21,859 bases of DNA from Palsa-1392 sp036493915 (GTDB taxonomy: Bacteria > Verrucomicrobiota > Verrucomicrobiia > Chthoniobacterales > UBA10450). This document shows, piece after piece, positions 1-8,131 of this stretch; positions within the stretch are counted from its first letter, which is position 1; each line of letters begins with the position of its first letter. The position numbers and the translations under genes were made by a program. Location of the stretch: the NCBI GenBank assembly GCA_036493915.1, contig DASXPA010000222.1:1-21859 (forward strand), written 5' to 3'. The notes beneath the pieces are model-generated. The model was not told the DNA's origin. It ran no database searches and was given only the letters and a program-made list of their open reading frames with translations.

Positions 1-141
1 TGCGGCCGGCGCGACGTGGAAGTTTTTTGCGCGTGCCAGAACGAGATCAGCCCGCGCTTCACGATTGGCGAGACGCGCGGCGGCGCGTTTCAACCGACTT
101 TCGAAAGCTTGTTCTTCGACACCGCCGGCCTGGCGCTGTGA
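1..141 (+). CDS. C-terminal end of an unidentified protein (partial)
   Basis: Frame 1 is open from the first base to a TGA at 139-141 and gives a 46-residue protein tail ending in FDTAGLAL. It is rich in ordinary globular composition (FTIGETRGGAFQPTF) and lacks low-complexity sequence, so it reads as a true C-terminus rather than a shadow. The next gene starts with a GTG inside its stop (GTGA, 4-bp overlap), which is typical of translational coupling. I do not recognise the family from this tail alone; the start lies outside the window. Confidence 0.6.
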   Translation, partial: CGRRDVEVFCACQNEISPRFTIGETRGGAFQPTFESLFFDTAGLAL

Positions 142-626
142 AGCTGCGCGACGCCACCGAAGCCGATCTACCGGCGATCGTCGAGATCTATAACGCCACC
201 ATTCCGACGCGGATGGTGACCGCTCAGCTCGAGCCGGTGACCGTGAAGGAACGTCTTCTCTGGTTTCGCGAACACTCGCCGGAAAGCCATCCGATCTGGG
301 TCGCCGAATCGGATGGCGCGATTGCCGGTTGGCTGAGCATTTTCCCCTTCCTCACCCGCTGCGCTTATCGCGGGACGGCCGAGCTGAGTGTTTACGTGCA
401 CGACGATTTTCGGCGGCGCGGGGTCGGTGCAGCGTTGCTCGAGGCCGCGATCGTGCGCGCCCCGGAATACGGCCTGACGGCATTCGTCGGTCTAATCCTT
501 GCGCATAACGAACCGAGCCTGCAGCTCTTCGCGAAGGCAGGTTTCAAAAAATGGGGACACCTCCCGGGTATCGCGCGTCTCGACGGAGTCCCGCGCGATC
601 TCGTGATCGTGGGGCGCGCTGCCTAA
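138..626 (+). CDS. GNAT-family N-acetyltransferase, phosphinothricin-acetyltransferase-like
   Basis: The protein is 162 aa if it starts at the GTG at 138, which gives VKLRDATEADLPAIVEIYN, the usual first strand and helix of GNAT enzymes. A TTG at 27 would add 37 residues that overlap the upstream gene and look unlike the family, so I reject it. The acetyl-CoA loop (motif A) is visible as RRRGVGAALLEAA, about residues 91-103, followed by the late ANEPSLQLF-like segment HNEPSLQLFAKAGF that binds the cofactor tail. Length and order fit the PAT/YncA (MnaT) subfamily, which acetylates free amino groups of small molecules such as methionine sulfone, sulfoximine or phosphinothricin. The true substrate cannot be read from the sequence. 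It overlaps the preceding gene by 4 bp. Its TAA stop (624-626) lies inside a GCCTAACGA motif. Confidence 0.85.
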   Translation: MKLRDATEADLPAIVEIYNATIPTRMVTAQLEPVTVKERLLWFREHSPESHPIWVAESDGAIAGWLSIFPFLTRCAYRGTAELSVYVHDDFRRRGVGAALLEAAIVRAPEYGLTAFVGLILAHNEPSLQLFAKAGFKKWGHLPGIARLDGVPRDLVIVGRAA

Positions 627-652
627 CGAATAAAAGCGGAAAGTAATGGAAA

Positions 653-730
653 GTGAAGCGGGTTAAGATCGAAGAGGTGCGCAAAGTGGTGGCGATCGAT
701 CGTAATATCTGTGGCGAGCCGGGAAGCTAG
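653..730 (+). pseudogene. possible truncated DUF433-like remnant (25 codons)
   Basis: A GTG-started 25-codon frame ends at TAG 728-730 and contains VVAIDRNICGEPGS. This resembles the DUF433 antitoxin-type motif (…I.ICGGKP.IRGTRI) cut off just where the family would continue. It faces the 3' end of hsdR and overlaps its stop region, so it could be a gene interrupted when the RM operon entered. The match is only about a dozen residues and may be chance. No clear terminator hairpin was seen in 627-726. Confidence 0.2.
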
Positions 731-3700
731 GCGGCTTCATAACTGGCGCCAAGACTCTCGAAAAGATGCTCGAAAATCGCCGCGCACTTCTGCTGATAGA
801 GTTCCGGCGAATAGGCGCGCGGCAATCCTTCATCCAGCTCGTCTTCAATCGCGAGTCTGACCTGCGCTCGTCCCTGCGCCGTTTGTCGCCAATTAAAACC
901 GAGAATTTGCCTGATCCGCTGGAGAAGCTGGCGCGCGACCTTCTTTACTTCCTCTCGCTCTTCATCGCTCAACTCAGGCCCAGGACGAGTGAGCAGGTCG
1001 AACACCGTCAGCTCGGGTTCGCTGAGTTGCTCGCGGACATGACGTTGTTCTTCTTCAGTTAAACCGCGGCTAAAGATGAGCAGTTCGTCGAACAGTTCTT
1101 GAGTCGTCCGGCTGCCCGAGTTGTAGGACTCGATCAGCTCTTCGAATTTCGTCAGGTAATCGGCGCGCGTCTTGTTCAGCCGGATCAGCTTGTCCAGTTG
1201 CGCGCGTATCGCCGCCTTCAACTGTTCGAGATCGATGTTCTTCTTCTTCGACTGCTTGAATCGCTTCGCCAGCTTGTCGAAATCGATCTTCGCAAGATCG
1301 ATGACTCCTTTTCCCGAGTCATCGGGGCGAATGATGAAGCCGTCAGCTGCAATTGAATCGTCTAACAGTTCATTCACCTTCGACATCACGGCCGAAATGT
1401 TGGCAGGAGGACTGCCAGTTCGTAGACGAATCTCATCAGCTATTGTCGCTAGGCAGTACGCCTTTGGGGCGAACTCCAGCACCGCGGGATCGGGTTTGAT
1501 CGCTTGGAAAAACGTGTGCACCAATCGTTCGTGTCCGAGGAATTGTTTGCGCAACGGATCGGGCGAGATAAGCGCGTCAACTGCATCACCGATCAACCCT
1601 ACCTTTTCCATGCCAGTCGCTGTTTCGATCGCGGCGATTTTCACGCCGTGCTCGATACAAAAGGCGACCGCTCCATCGACTGTTTTCTTCAGCTCCCTGA
1701 CCAGCTCAGTCTTATCGCGCACTGGTGTTACGCCGCCTTTTCCAGCGCCGTAGATCGCAAGCGCCCTTTCGAGCGACGCGAAGACGTTGGCGTAATCCAC
1801 GATCAAGCCGCTGTGCTTGCCGGGATAGACGCGATTCGCCCTCGCGATTGTCTGCATGAGGGTGTGATTCCGCATTGGCTTATCGAGATAGATGGTCGAA
1901 CAGCTCGGCGCGTCGAACCCGGTCAGCCACATCGCGCAGACGAAAACGAGGCGCAGGGGGTCGTCGGGATCTTTGAACTTCTCGTCGAGCGCTTCGGCAT
2001 TCATCCGCTGCCGGTGCGGGAGGATGTCGAGCCCGAGTTTCGCCATTTGCTCGATTTCGTTTTGCGCAGGCGAGACGACCACAGCCATATCGGTGCTCTT
2101 CAGAGCGAGCCGATCGTTCAAGAATTGGACTCGTTCGGGATCGAATTCTTTGAAACTCGTGAGTTTCATCAGCTCCTTTTCCATCTTCGCAGTCTCGGCA
2201 TCCCAATGCTTGCGCACCTTGTCATACATCTTGAGCGCGGTGGCCTTGTCGATCGACACCACCATCGCCTTCCCCTGGAAGCCGCGGCCGAGGAAATGGC
2301 TCACGATATCCTTAGCTACTTTCTCCAGCCGATCGTCGCGCGTGATGATGTGATACTGCCGGCCGAGCTGCGTCTCGAGCCGCTTTTCCGCCTCTTCGCT
2401 TAGTTCGGCTTCCTCGATCAACTCGTAAATTTCTTCGTTAAGATTCGGGTTGGTGAGATGCAGTTCCGGCGTGCGGTTCTCGTAGAAGAGCGGGACGGTC
2501 GCGCCGTCCTCGACCGACTGCTGGAAATCGTAGATCGAGACGTAATCTCCGAAGACTTCGCGCGTCCGCTCCTCGCCCGCGATCAACGGCGTCCCGGTGA
2601 ACGCCATGAACATCGCGTTTGGCAGCGACGCCCGCATGTTCACCGCCAGGGTGTCGTATTGGCTGCGATGCGCTTCGTCGGTCAGGACGATGATGTCGGG
2701 CCGCTCGCTCAGCACTTCCGGCACGGAGAACTTCTGGATGAGGGTGAAGACATAGCGATGATTCCCGTGCAACAGCTCGCGCAACCCCGCGCCGCTTTGG
2801 GCGTGGCACTCATCGCCTTCGTGCTGCGTCACCGCTCCCGTCGCTTTGAAAGTCTTGGCAATTTGATCGTCCAGCTCCCGGCGATCGGTCACCACGACAA
2901 AGGTCCAGTTCCCCGGAATCTTGCGCAGCACCTTCTGCGAGAAGAAGACCATCGAGAAGCTCTTGCCCGAGCCTTGTGTCTGCCAGAACACTCCTGCGCG
3001 CCCGTGCCCTTCCTTCCGCGCCTCCAGCATGGAAGTGATGGAGTTGTTCACCCCGAGCACCTGATGATTCTGCGCGAGAATCTTGACCAGCCCGCTCTTA
3101 TGCTCGGAGAAGAGGGTGAAATTCTCCACCAGATCGAGCAACCTCGCCGGCTCGCAGGTTCCGCGAATCATCACTTCGAGCGAAACGCGCCGCGGCTCAT
3201 CTTCACTTTCGACGCGCTTCCACTCCGCCATCCGCTCCCAATCCGCCGTGATCGTGCCGACGCGGCTCTGCGTGCCGTTGGAAACAATGATTAGCGCGTT
3301 ATACCAAAACAAAGCCGGCACGCCGTTCTGCGGATGCTTGTAACTCGTGATGTTTTCATCGAACGCCGCCCGTGCCGAGACGCCGGGCTTTTTGAATTCG
3401 ATCAGCACCAGCGGCAAGCCGTTGACGAAGCCAACCAGATCAGGCCGACAGGTGTAAAGCGGTCCGGTGATCGTCATCTGGCTAACGAGCAGAAAGTCAT
3501 TTGCTCTGGGATTACTCCAGTCGATCACGCGAACGCGTTCAATCTTCTGCCCGCCGTGCTGAGGCTCCGCGACGCTCACCTGCACTCCCTCCTTCAGAAG
3601 CTCGTAGACCTGCTGGTTCGCCGCGACCGCCGTCATCGCGGAGCGGTCGCGAGTCAGTTCTTCGAGGGCGCCTGAAATGGCCTCCGTTGATCGCGTGGGA

Positions 3701-3882
3701 TTGAGCGACTCCAGCGCACGTCGGAGTCGAGTTTTCAAAAAGACCTCAGCGCTCGTTTCACGAAGCGTATCGCGAGGCCCGAATTCCTCCTGAAGCCCAG
3801 AAGCGGTCTCCCATCCCAGCGCTGCGCCGAGCTCGATTGCCGGCCGCTCGATCAGCAAATCTTCCGTGTATGTCGAGCTCAC
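727..3882 (-). CDS. hsdR: type I restriction enzyme, R (endonuclease/translocase) subunit HsdR
   Basis: This 1051-aa protein is the motor and nuclease subunit of a type I RM complex; it binds the HsdM2HsdS core, pulls DNA and cuts far from the recognition site. The N-terminal PD-(D/E)xK nuclease is seen as RPD (D148) and the strand LVLIEFK (E162, K164). The SF2 helicase follows: Walker A QTQGSGKS at about 301-308, DEAH at 402-405, and the FTGTPL motif near 430. A coupling region with EEEQRHVREQL fills the C-terminus. The length is normal for the family. The start is a GTG at 3882, 15 bp after the HIRAN gene stop, and no strong Shine-Dalgarno is present. It is the last gene of the operon, separated from hsdM and hsdS by three accessory genes. 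No frameshift was seen, so it appears functional. Confidence 0.96.
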   Translation of the reverse strand: MSSTYTEDLLIERPAIELGAALGWETASGLQEEFGPRDTLRETSAEVFLKTRLRRALESLNPTRSTEAISGALEELTRDRSAMTAVAANQQVYELLKEGVQVSVAEPQHGGQKIERVRVIDWSNPRANDFLLVSQMTITGPLYTCRPDLVGFVNGLPLVLIEFKKPGVSARAAFDENITSYKHPQNGVPALFWYNALIIVSNGTQSRVGTITADWERMAEWKRVESEDEPRRVSLEVMIRGTCEPARLLDLVENFTLFSEHKSGLVKILAQNHQVLGVNNSITSMLEARKEGHGRAGVFWQTQGSGKSFSMVFFSQKVLRKIPGNWTFVVVTDRRELDDQIAKTFKATGAVTQHEGDECHAQSGAGLRELLHGNHRYVFTLIQKFSVPEVLSERPDIIVLTDEAHRSQYDTLAVNMRASLPNAMFMAFTGTPLIAGEERTREVFGDYVSIYDFQQSVEDGATVPLFYENRTPELHLTNPNLNEEIYELIEEAELSEEAEKRLETQLGRQYHIITRDDRLEKVAKDIVSHFLGRGFQGKAMVVSIDKATALKMYDKVRKHWDAETAKMEKELMKLTSFKEFDPERVQFLNDRLALKSTDMAVVVSPAQNEIEQMAKLGLDILPHRQRMNAEALDEKFKDPDDPLRLVFVCAMWLTGFDAPSCSTIYLDKPMRNHTLMQTIARANRVYPGKHSGLIVDYANVFASLERALAIYGAGKGGVTPVRDKTELVRELKKTVDGAVAFCIEHGVKIAAIETATGMEKVGLIGDAVDALISPDPLRKQFLGHERLVHTFFQAIKPDPAVLEFAPKAYCLATIADEIRLRTGSPPANISAVMSKVNELLDDSIAADGFIIRPDDSGKGVIDLAKIDFDKLAKRFKQSKKKNIDLEQLKAAIRAQLDKLIRLNKTRADYLTKFEELIESYNSGSRTTQELFDELLIFSRGLTEEEQRHVREQLSEPELTVFDLLTRPGPELSDEEREEVKKVARQLLQRIRQILGFNWRQTAQGRAQVRLAIEDELDEGLPRAYSPELYQQKCAAIFEHLFESLGASYEAA

Positions 3883-3897
3883 ATCTGGCTCAGAAAG

Positions 3898-4662
3898 TCA
3901 GATGCCCTGAAACTCAGGTGCCGACATCGGTTCCACGCTCTCGGGTAGGCGGCCCTCCAACGCAACCAGCACCCTTTGATTGTACGGGCCGGGAGGCGGG
4001 TTCAGTTTAAAGACACGCGCATGGATATCGCCGGGGCACTCACCGAGCGCACTGAGCATGTCCTTGATCAAATAGCGCGGAGCCCAGCCGATCATATGAT
4101 AATCATTGGCCGTCTGCAGCTGAACGGCAGCGCCAGTGACAGGATTGTTTACCTCCACCGCGACTTGAAGAGGATCGCCCTCCTTTAAACTCGCCAGCCT
4201 GCTCTGCGACTCCATGTTTACGTGACGCCACCCGTGCAGAAAGAAGCGCACGTTGAAAGTGCCGTCGCGGCGTTTCTGAATCTTGGGAAAAACTTCCAGA
4301 TTGTCGGTCTGCCGGCCACCGCCGCTGATCGCAAGGATCTCGAATGGGTTCGCTTCCTCGACCGTGAGGCCAAGTCGCCTAACGAAATCGACATAATCGC
4401 CGCGCTTTGGATTGGGAACCCGGTTCTGAAACAATGGGAACAATTCAGTTGATTCGTAGGAACGTTCAAATTTTGGGAAAGCATCGAGTGGCTGAAAACC
4501 CGCCACGTCGCGCGCGTCCAATGCGCCGCGTGTGTAGTGGAATGTGTAAAGCGGCTTCTCGCTCTCGATGTCGAGCCGTCCAATGGGATACCATCCGCGC
4601 GTCGCGGTTCGTTGCGAGGTCTCGCGCGGTGCGTCCTGCCATGCGAGAAAAAGTGTTTTCAT
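3898..4662 (-). CDS. HIRAN-domain protein with HipA N-subdomain-like region
   Basis: The protein is 254 aa from the ATG at 4662, which overlaps the kinase stop as ATGA; a longer start at 4710 would run into the kinase gene. Residues 1-110 (WYPIGRLDI, YTFHYTRGAL, ELFPLFQNR) resemble the HipA N-terminal subdomain (G.L…Y.F.Y……LFP.F.NR). Residues about 139-225 look like a HIRAN domain: HGWRHV, then LKEGDPLQVAVEVNNP, then HMIGWAPRYL. HIRAN domains, known from Rad5/HLTF, bind DNA 3' ends. I infer a split HipA in which this protein partners the kinase encoded just upstream, as HipS does with HipT, while the HIRAN part may read DNA damage or ends. It contains one GCCTAACGA site (4377-4385), the only one between 630 and 8540. 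HIRAN assignment is moderate; the HipA N-subdomain similarity is by eye. Confidence 0.8.
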   Translation of the reverse strand: MKTLFLAWQDAPRETSQRTATRGWYPIGRLDIESEKPLYTFHYTRGALDARDVAGFQPLDAFPKFERSYESTELFPLFQNRVPNPKRGDYVDFVRRLGLTVEEANPFEILAISGGGRQTDNLEVFPKIQKRRDGTFNVRFFLHGWRHVNMESQSRLASLKEGDPLQVAVEVNNPVTGAAVQLQTANDYHMIGWAPRYLIKDMLSALGECPGDIHARVFKLNPPPGPYNQRVLVALEGRLPESVEPMSAPEFQGI

Positions 4663-5576
4663 TTCAGGTTTTGCAGATGCTGAAGCGTATGACTGAGTAA
4701 GGACAGACAAAAACGCCGCGATTGCTCCGGCATACAGGCCTCCGGCACCCGCTCAATAATCTCTGAGAATCGCGCAATATTCAATCCGCGCAGCCGTTCC
4801 AGCCACGGCGCGACGCGCCGAGGACGCAAGCGCAAAGCAAATTCGGCCAGGCGGAGGGGGTTTGCGCCATGCGCTTGATCTTCGCGCAGGAAGATCGCGC
4901 CCGGAGCGCGGTTCGCATACCACTCGGCCCGCCACATCTCGTTTGCCCATTGATCCAGTTTCTCCGGACGCAATTCCCGGCCGAGTGAGGAAGCATGATC
5001 GAACGAAGGCGCCACGGAATAGCCCGCGCCGGAGGGGCGATTGTTTCGCAGCAGCGCCCAATTTTCGTGGTGTCGATCGGTATTCAAGATCAGCGCGTCA
5101 AAGATGACGTATCCGGTCAAAGTCGAGATCGCAGCAGAGCGCTGTGTCTCATCAGGAATCGCACGCGAGACCGCGGCCAGAATGTTCACCAAGGTATGGT
5201 TCGTTTGCCGGAAGCGTTTCTCGCGGTCATAGCCGAGCACGAAGCCCGGCAACAAATCGTTGCCGTGAATCAATTCGATTGCGGGCTGAGAGAGTTCTGG
5301 AAAGCGCCGGCTCAGGCTCCCAGGACGTCCGTCGAATTCGGCCAGTTCCACCGAGGCATGCGGAATGCCGATCAGCTCTGCGATCTCCGCTGCGATCTTC
5401 TCCGCCCAATGTTCGCCGGTAGAGACGCCTTCATTGACTCGCGCGTATTTGAAGAGCCATTGCTCGTTCGTGTCTGGCAGAAGGAACCAGGCTTTGTCCT
5501 TGGTCCCCATTGTCTCATCCGACCGGACCCAGTCCGGTTTGAGCTGGACGGTTGGATATCGCTCTGGCTGCGGCAC
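4659..5576 (-). CDS. HipA-like (CtkA/HipT-type) protein kinase
   Basis: This 305-aa protein has the HipA-type kinase core without the HipA N-terminal subdomain. Visible elements are the ATP-binding lysine in WLFKYAR (K43), GEHWAEKIAAEIAELIGIP as the helix carrying the salt-bridge glutamate, the catalytic loop NTDRHHENW (D157, N162) and the metal-binding FDHASSLG (D183). HipA-family kinases phosphorylate Ser/Thr on targets such as GltX or TrpS and stop growth. The substrate here is unknown. The start is GTG at 5576, 9 bp after the HEPN gene stop; the gene ends in an ATGA overlap with the HIRAN gene, so the two are probably translated in coupled fashion. There is no neighbouring hipB-type HTH gene. 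Placement within a type I RM operon points to defence rather than ordinary persistence. Kinase identity is firm; the role is inferred. Confidence 0.88.
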   Translation of the reverse strand: MPQPERYPTVQLKPDWVRSDETMGTKDKAWFLLPDTNEQWLFKYARVNEGVSTGEHWAEKIAAEIAELIGIPHASVELAEFDGRPGSLSRRFPELSQPAIELIHGNDLLPGFVLGYDREKRFRQTNHTLVNILAAVSRAIPDETQRSAAISTLTGYVIFDALILNTDRHHENWALLRNNRPSGAGYSVAPSFDHASSLGRELRPEKLDQWANEMWRAEWYANRAPGAIFLREDQAHGANPLRLAEFALRLRPRRVAPWLERLRGLNIARFSEIIERVPEACMPEQSRRFCLSLLSHTLQHLQNLK

Positions 5577-5585
5577 AACGACGCT

Positions 5586-6923
5586 TTATGGTGCTAGCTC
5601 AACCGGCCACGCTCGAATTGGCCAGCCCGGTAAGCCATAGTCGGATCGTGGACCGCTGTAGCCAATCGTTGCGAATACTAAAGAATAGAAGAGCGAGAGC
5701 ACTTCGCCCTTTAATTTCAAAATCGCTTCGAAGTCGCGACCGCCGCCACCCGCTCCGTGCGCGGCAGCTTGTCGAAGACGATTCCAAGAATCGAATAGGC
5801 CAATCGGAAGATTGTGCTTTTCGATAAACGTTCGAATAATATCGGAGTTTCGCGGCCGGCGCATCGCCCGAATCGACCCGCGAATCCGCCCGCCATTTTC
5901 GTCGCTTAGCTTCATATTATCGATCTCCGCTTCAATGCGGTCTAAGTCTTTAATAAAGTCAGGGCTTACGGACGCGAGATCTGCAAAGGATTCTGCAGCG
6001 AGTCCCTCGACGGCAACAGAGAGGGCCAATATTTGCGTCTCTAATGACGCCGCGGTCGATTCAATCACGCTCGCTACGTGTCGGGAAATAGGATGCCACC
6101 CTAAGGTTGGATTAGGCTGAACATAGCAAAAATAATTCATGAACATTCGCCAAACGTCAGTTCTTTCACCGCGCTTTAGGTTAAGTGGCGGTAGTAGTTC
6201 CCCCTCACCACGGGACCGCGAGACAAGAATCGTCTCATCTTGGTCGGCAGCGATTGTTTCAACGACCATTAAGGGCAGCTGTTGGCCAAGCACAAATTGA
6301 AGAGTTTCGGTGATTCGAGATGGTGTAGCTGCGTCTAGCTGCGCCAAGGGTAACTGAAGTGAGACAGAGGTGTGTTCCTTTTCCTGAAGGATTTGAAACT
6401 TATGGTCCCCCTCATCGATGAACGCGGCATTTAGGGAATGGGAGGAATGCCGCTTCTGTCCTCCCACCGTGGTCACCGTCTCGGTCATCTTGTTGCGGGG
6501 AAAATCCAATTTTCCCGGGAAGCGACACATAACAACCGCAGAATTATCGTTGTTAGGGCACGCACGCTTCTGCTTAAGGTCGTAAAGATGACCCAAAGCA
6601 AGACCGCCGCTAGCTCCTCCTCGGTGGCCGGGGAGCACATGATCAGTGGTCCAGATTTCCCCCGAGAATTCTTGCGCCTCAAGTGAGAAATAGTGCTCTT
6701 CCGGAAGGATTTGCCCCGGTGTTTTCAGCTTTGTTGTATGCTTGTAGAGAGCCCAAAGGGCTGTTTCATCGGCAAATATCTTGTACTGAAGAACGCCTTC
6801 TTCGTCTTGCCAGATCTCGCCTGGCCCTTTGATCGCTAAATCTTTGTCAAAGCTAGTAAGAACCAATTGTCCACATTCAATCTTGAATCTCCCCTCTGCG
6901 AAATCTTCCTGTGCCCTGTTCAT
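5586..6923 (-). CDS. HEPN-domain protein, ApeA-like layout; putative RNase effector
   Basis: The protein is 445 aa with no close relative I can name. The first ~260 residues are beta-rich (LVLTSFDKDLAIKGPGEIW, then a segment with scattered His/Cys). The last ~140 are helical, with ILALSVAVEGLA near 300 and WNRLRQAAAHG near 380-390. RQAAAH (R384, H389) fits the RxxxxH active-site motif of HEPN ribonucleases, and its place in a late helix is right. A beta-rich N-terminus plus C-terminal HEPN resembles the ApeA defence protein. ATG at 6923 overlaps the hsdS stop by 4 bp (ATGA), tying expression to the RM genes. The gene looks less GC-rich than hsdM and holds no GCCTAACGA site, consistent with transfer. 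RNase function is inferred: HEPN motifs are short and not all such proteins are nucleases. Confidence 0.7.
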   Translation of the reverse strand: MNRAQEDFAEGRFKIECGQLVLTSFDKDLAIKGPGEIWQDEEGVLQYKIFADETALWALYKHTTKLKTPGQILPEEHYFSLEAQEFSGEIWTTDHVLPGHRGGASGGLALGHLYDLKQKRACPNNDNSAVVMCRFPGKLDFPRNKMTETVTTVGGQKRHSSHSLNAAFIDEGDHKFQILQEKEHTSVSLQLPLAQLDAATPSRITETLQFVLGQQLPLMVVETIAADQDETILVSRSRGEGELLPPLNLKRGERTDVWRMFMNYFCYVQPNPTLGWHPISRHVASVIESTAASLETQILALSVAVEGLAAESFADLASVSPDFIKDLDRIEAEIDNMKLSDENGGRIRGSIRAMRRPRNSDIIRTFIEKHNLPIGLFDSWNRLRQAAAHGAGGGGRDFEAILKLKGEVLSLFYSLVFATIGYSGPRSDYGLPGWPIRAWPVELAP

Positions 6924-8131
6924 TCAACCAAACGTTGGCCAGACAGCAACCGGGGCAGGAGCAGGTCGCGCGTCCGGCGGAGGTTTTCGATCTTCAAGTG
7001 AAGCCGATGAATGAGTCGAAAGCTTGGCGAGACGATGGCGGAGAGTCGATCGAGAAGATCACGTGGTGGCTGTGCGATGAAGAATCCATCGAAACATTTT
7101 TCCTGCACGCGCTGGCGACCGCTCGCGCCTGACATGCTCTTAATTGCATTGCCTCGGAACTCTTCGCTGCGCGCGAGCAGATAAACGAACTCAGGAGTCA
7201 GGGTCCGTGAACGCATGACGATGAACTCAGTTGAGCCGAAGGCTACGGAGTCAATAGAAGGCAGGAATTGGACGAAGCCAGTCTTTCCGTTTTCTAAACA
7301 AGGCGTGATGCGAGCGAAAAGCGTGTCGCCATTTTGAAATTTCGAGCCGCTGTTTCCTGTGCGCGCTTCGATGTCACTTATGATCATCGAACCATTAGCG
7401 AGACTACCCATCGGGACGAAAGCCTTCTCCCCGTCGCGGGGAACAGTGACTCGCGGCGTGATCGTGATGCATTCCGGCACAGGTTTCACTTCCCAGCCTT
7501 TTGGGATCGGGCCGAGGGGAGAATCGACGCGAGGGACTTTTTCCTGGCCGGGGAAGCGGAAGTGGACGAACCACTCGCGGTAGAGGGCGCGGGCCATCTC
7601 TTCCAGGATGCGGATGCGCCGCTGACAGTTCTCCATCAGCTCGTCGTAGGCCGAAAGGATGCCCGCGATCCGGCGCTGTGCTTCCAGCGAAGGGAGCTGT
7701 GGCAATTCCATCGTGCGAACGTCCTTCATGTTTAAGTGAGCGACTGTTGCTCCGTTTGTCTTCGCTTGGATTAACTCTTGTCCCTTCGGCCCGTTGAGAA
7801 AGTAACTGAGAAACGCAGGTTCAACTTTGGATCGGTCGGGACGAATGAGCAGTGTGCGCTGCCCGAGACATGGCGAAAGGCCTTGCGGAATCATTGCCAC
7901 ATTTCCAACAGGCGCTTCCCGCGCCATGATGAGATCGCCGGGCTTCGGAACCGCACGCCTTGTCCACAGGCGATAAGTTTCCTCAGATACGCGGTTGACG
8001 TTTTCTAGAACGAAGCGGCCACGCCCGATGTTTGGCGTGCGAATCGACGGATGGCCAGTCTCCTGCGTTGGCGCCGTCTTATGCTCGCAGTCGACGATGA
8101 GTTCGCAGACCTCGCTAAGCTCCACGATCAC
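6920..8131 (-). CDS. hsdS: type I restriction-modification specificity subunit HsdS
   Basis: This 403-aa subunit recognises the split DNA target and positions HsdM and HsdR. Two target-recognition domains are evident, each followed by a conserved helix: TRD1 about 1-150 with LPQLPSLEAQRRIAGILSAYDELMENCQRRI (two parts, 147-177), and TRD2 about 215-370 ending in PPRDLLDRLSAIVSPSF and a second long helix. The join region contains REWFVHFRFPG and SPLGPIPKGWE, a common junction between the halves of HsdS. The start is GTG at 8131, overlapping the hsdM stop as GTGA and preceded by GGAGG; a GTG at 8125 has better spacing from it and could also be used. The recognition sequence cannot be read from the protein. 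Both TRDs are full length, so the target should be bipartite. Confidence 0.94.
   Translation of the reverse strand: MIVELSEVCELIVDCEHKTAPTQETGHPSIRTPNIGRGRFVLENVNRVSEETYRLWTRRAVPKPGDLIMAREAPVGNVAMIPQGLSPCLGQRTLLIRPDRSKVEPAFLSYFLNGPKGQELIQAKTNGATVAHLNMKDVRTMELPQLPSLEAQRRIAGILSAYDELMENCQRRIRILEEMARALYREWFVHFRFPGQEKVPRVDSPLGPIPKGWEVKPVPECITITPRVTVPRDGEKAFVPMGSLANGSMIISDIEARTGNSGSKFQNGDTLFARITPCLENGKTGFVQFLPSIDSVAFGSTEFIVMRSRTLTPEFVYLLARSEEFRGNAIKSMSGASGRQRVQEKCFDGFFIAQPPRDLLDRLSAIVSPSFRLIHRLHLKIENLRRTRDLLLPRLLSGQRLVE

Noticed and set aside
27..137. TTG start extending the acetyltransferase by 37 residues
   Set aside because: The extra residues overlap the upstream gene and do not resemble GNAT N-termini; GTG 138 in the stop codon is the normal coupled start.
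1504..2403. Long plus-strand ORF opposite hsdR (299 aa)
   Set aside because: Antisense to a clear HsdR helicase region; composition is the mirror of hsdR codons and no domain is visible.
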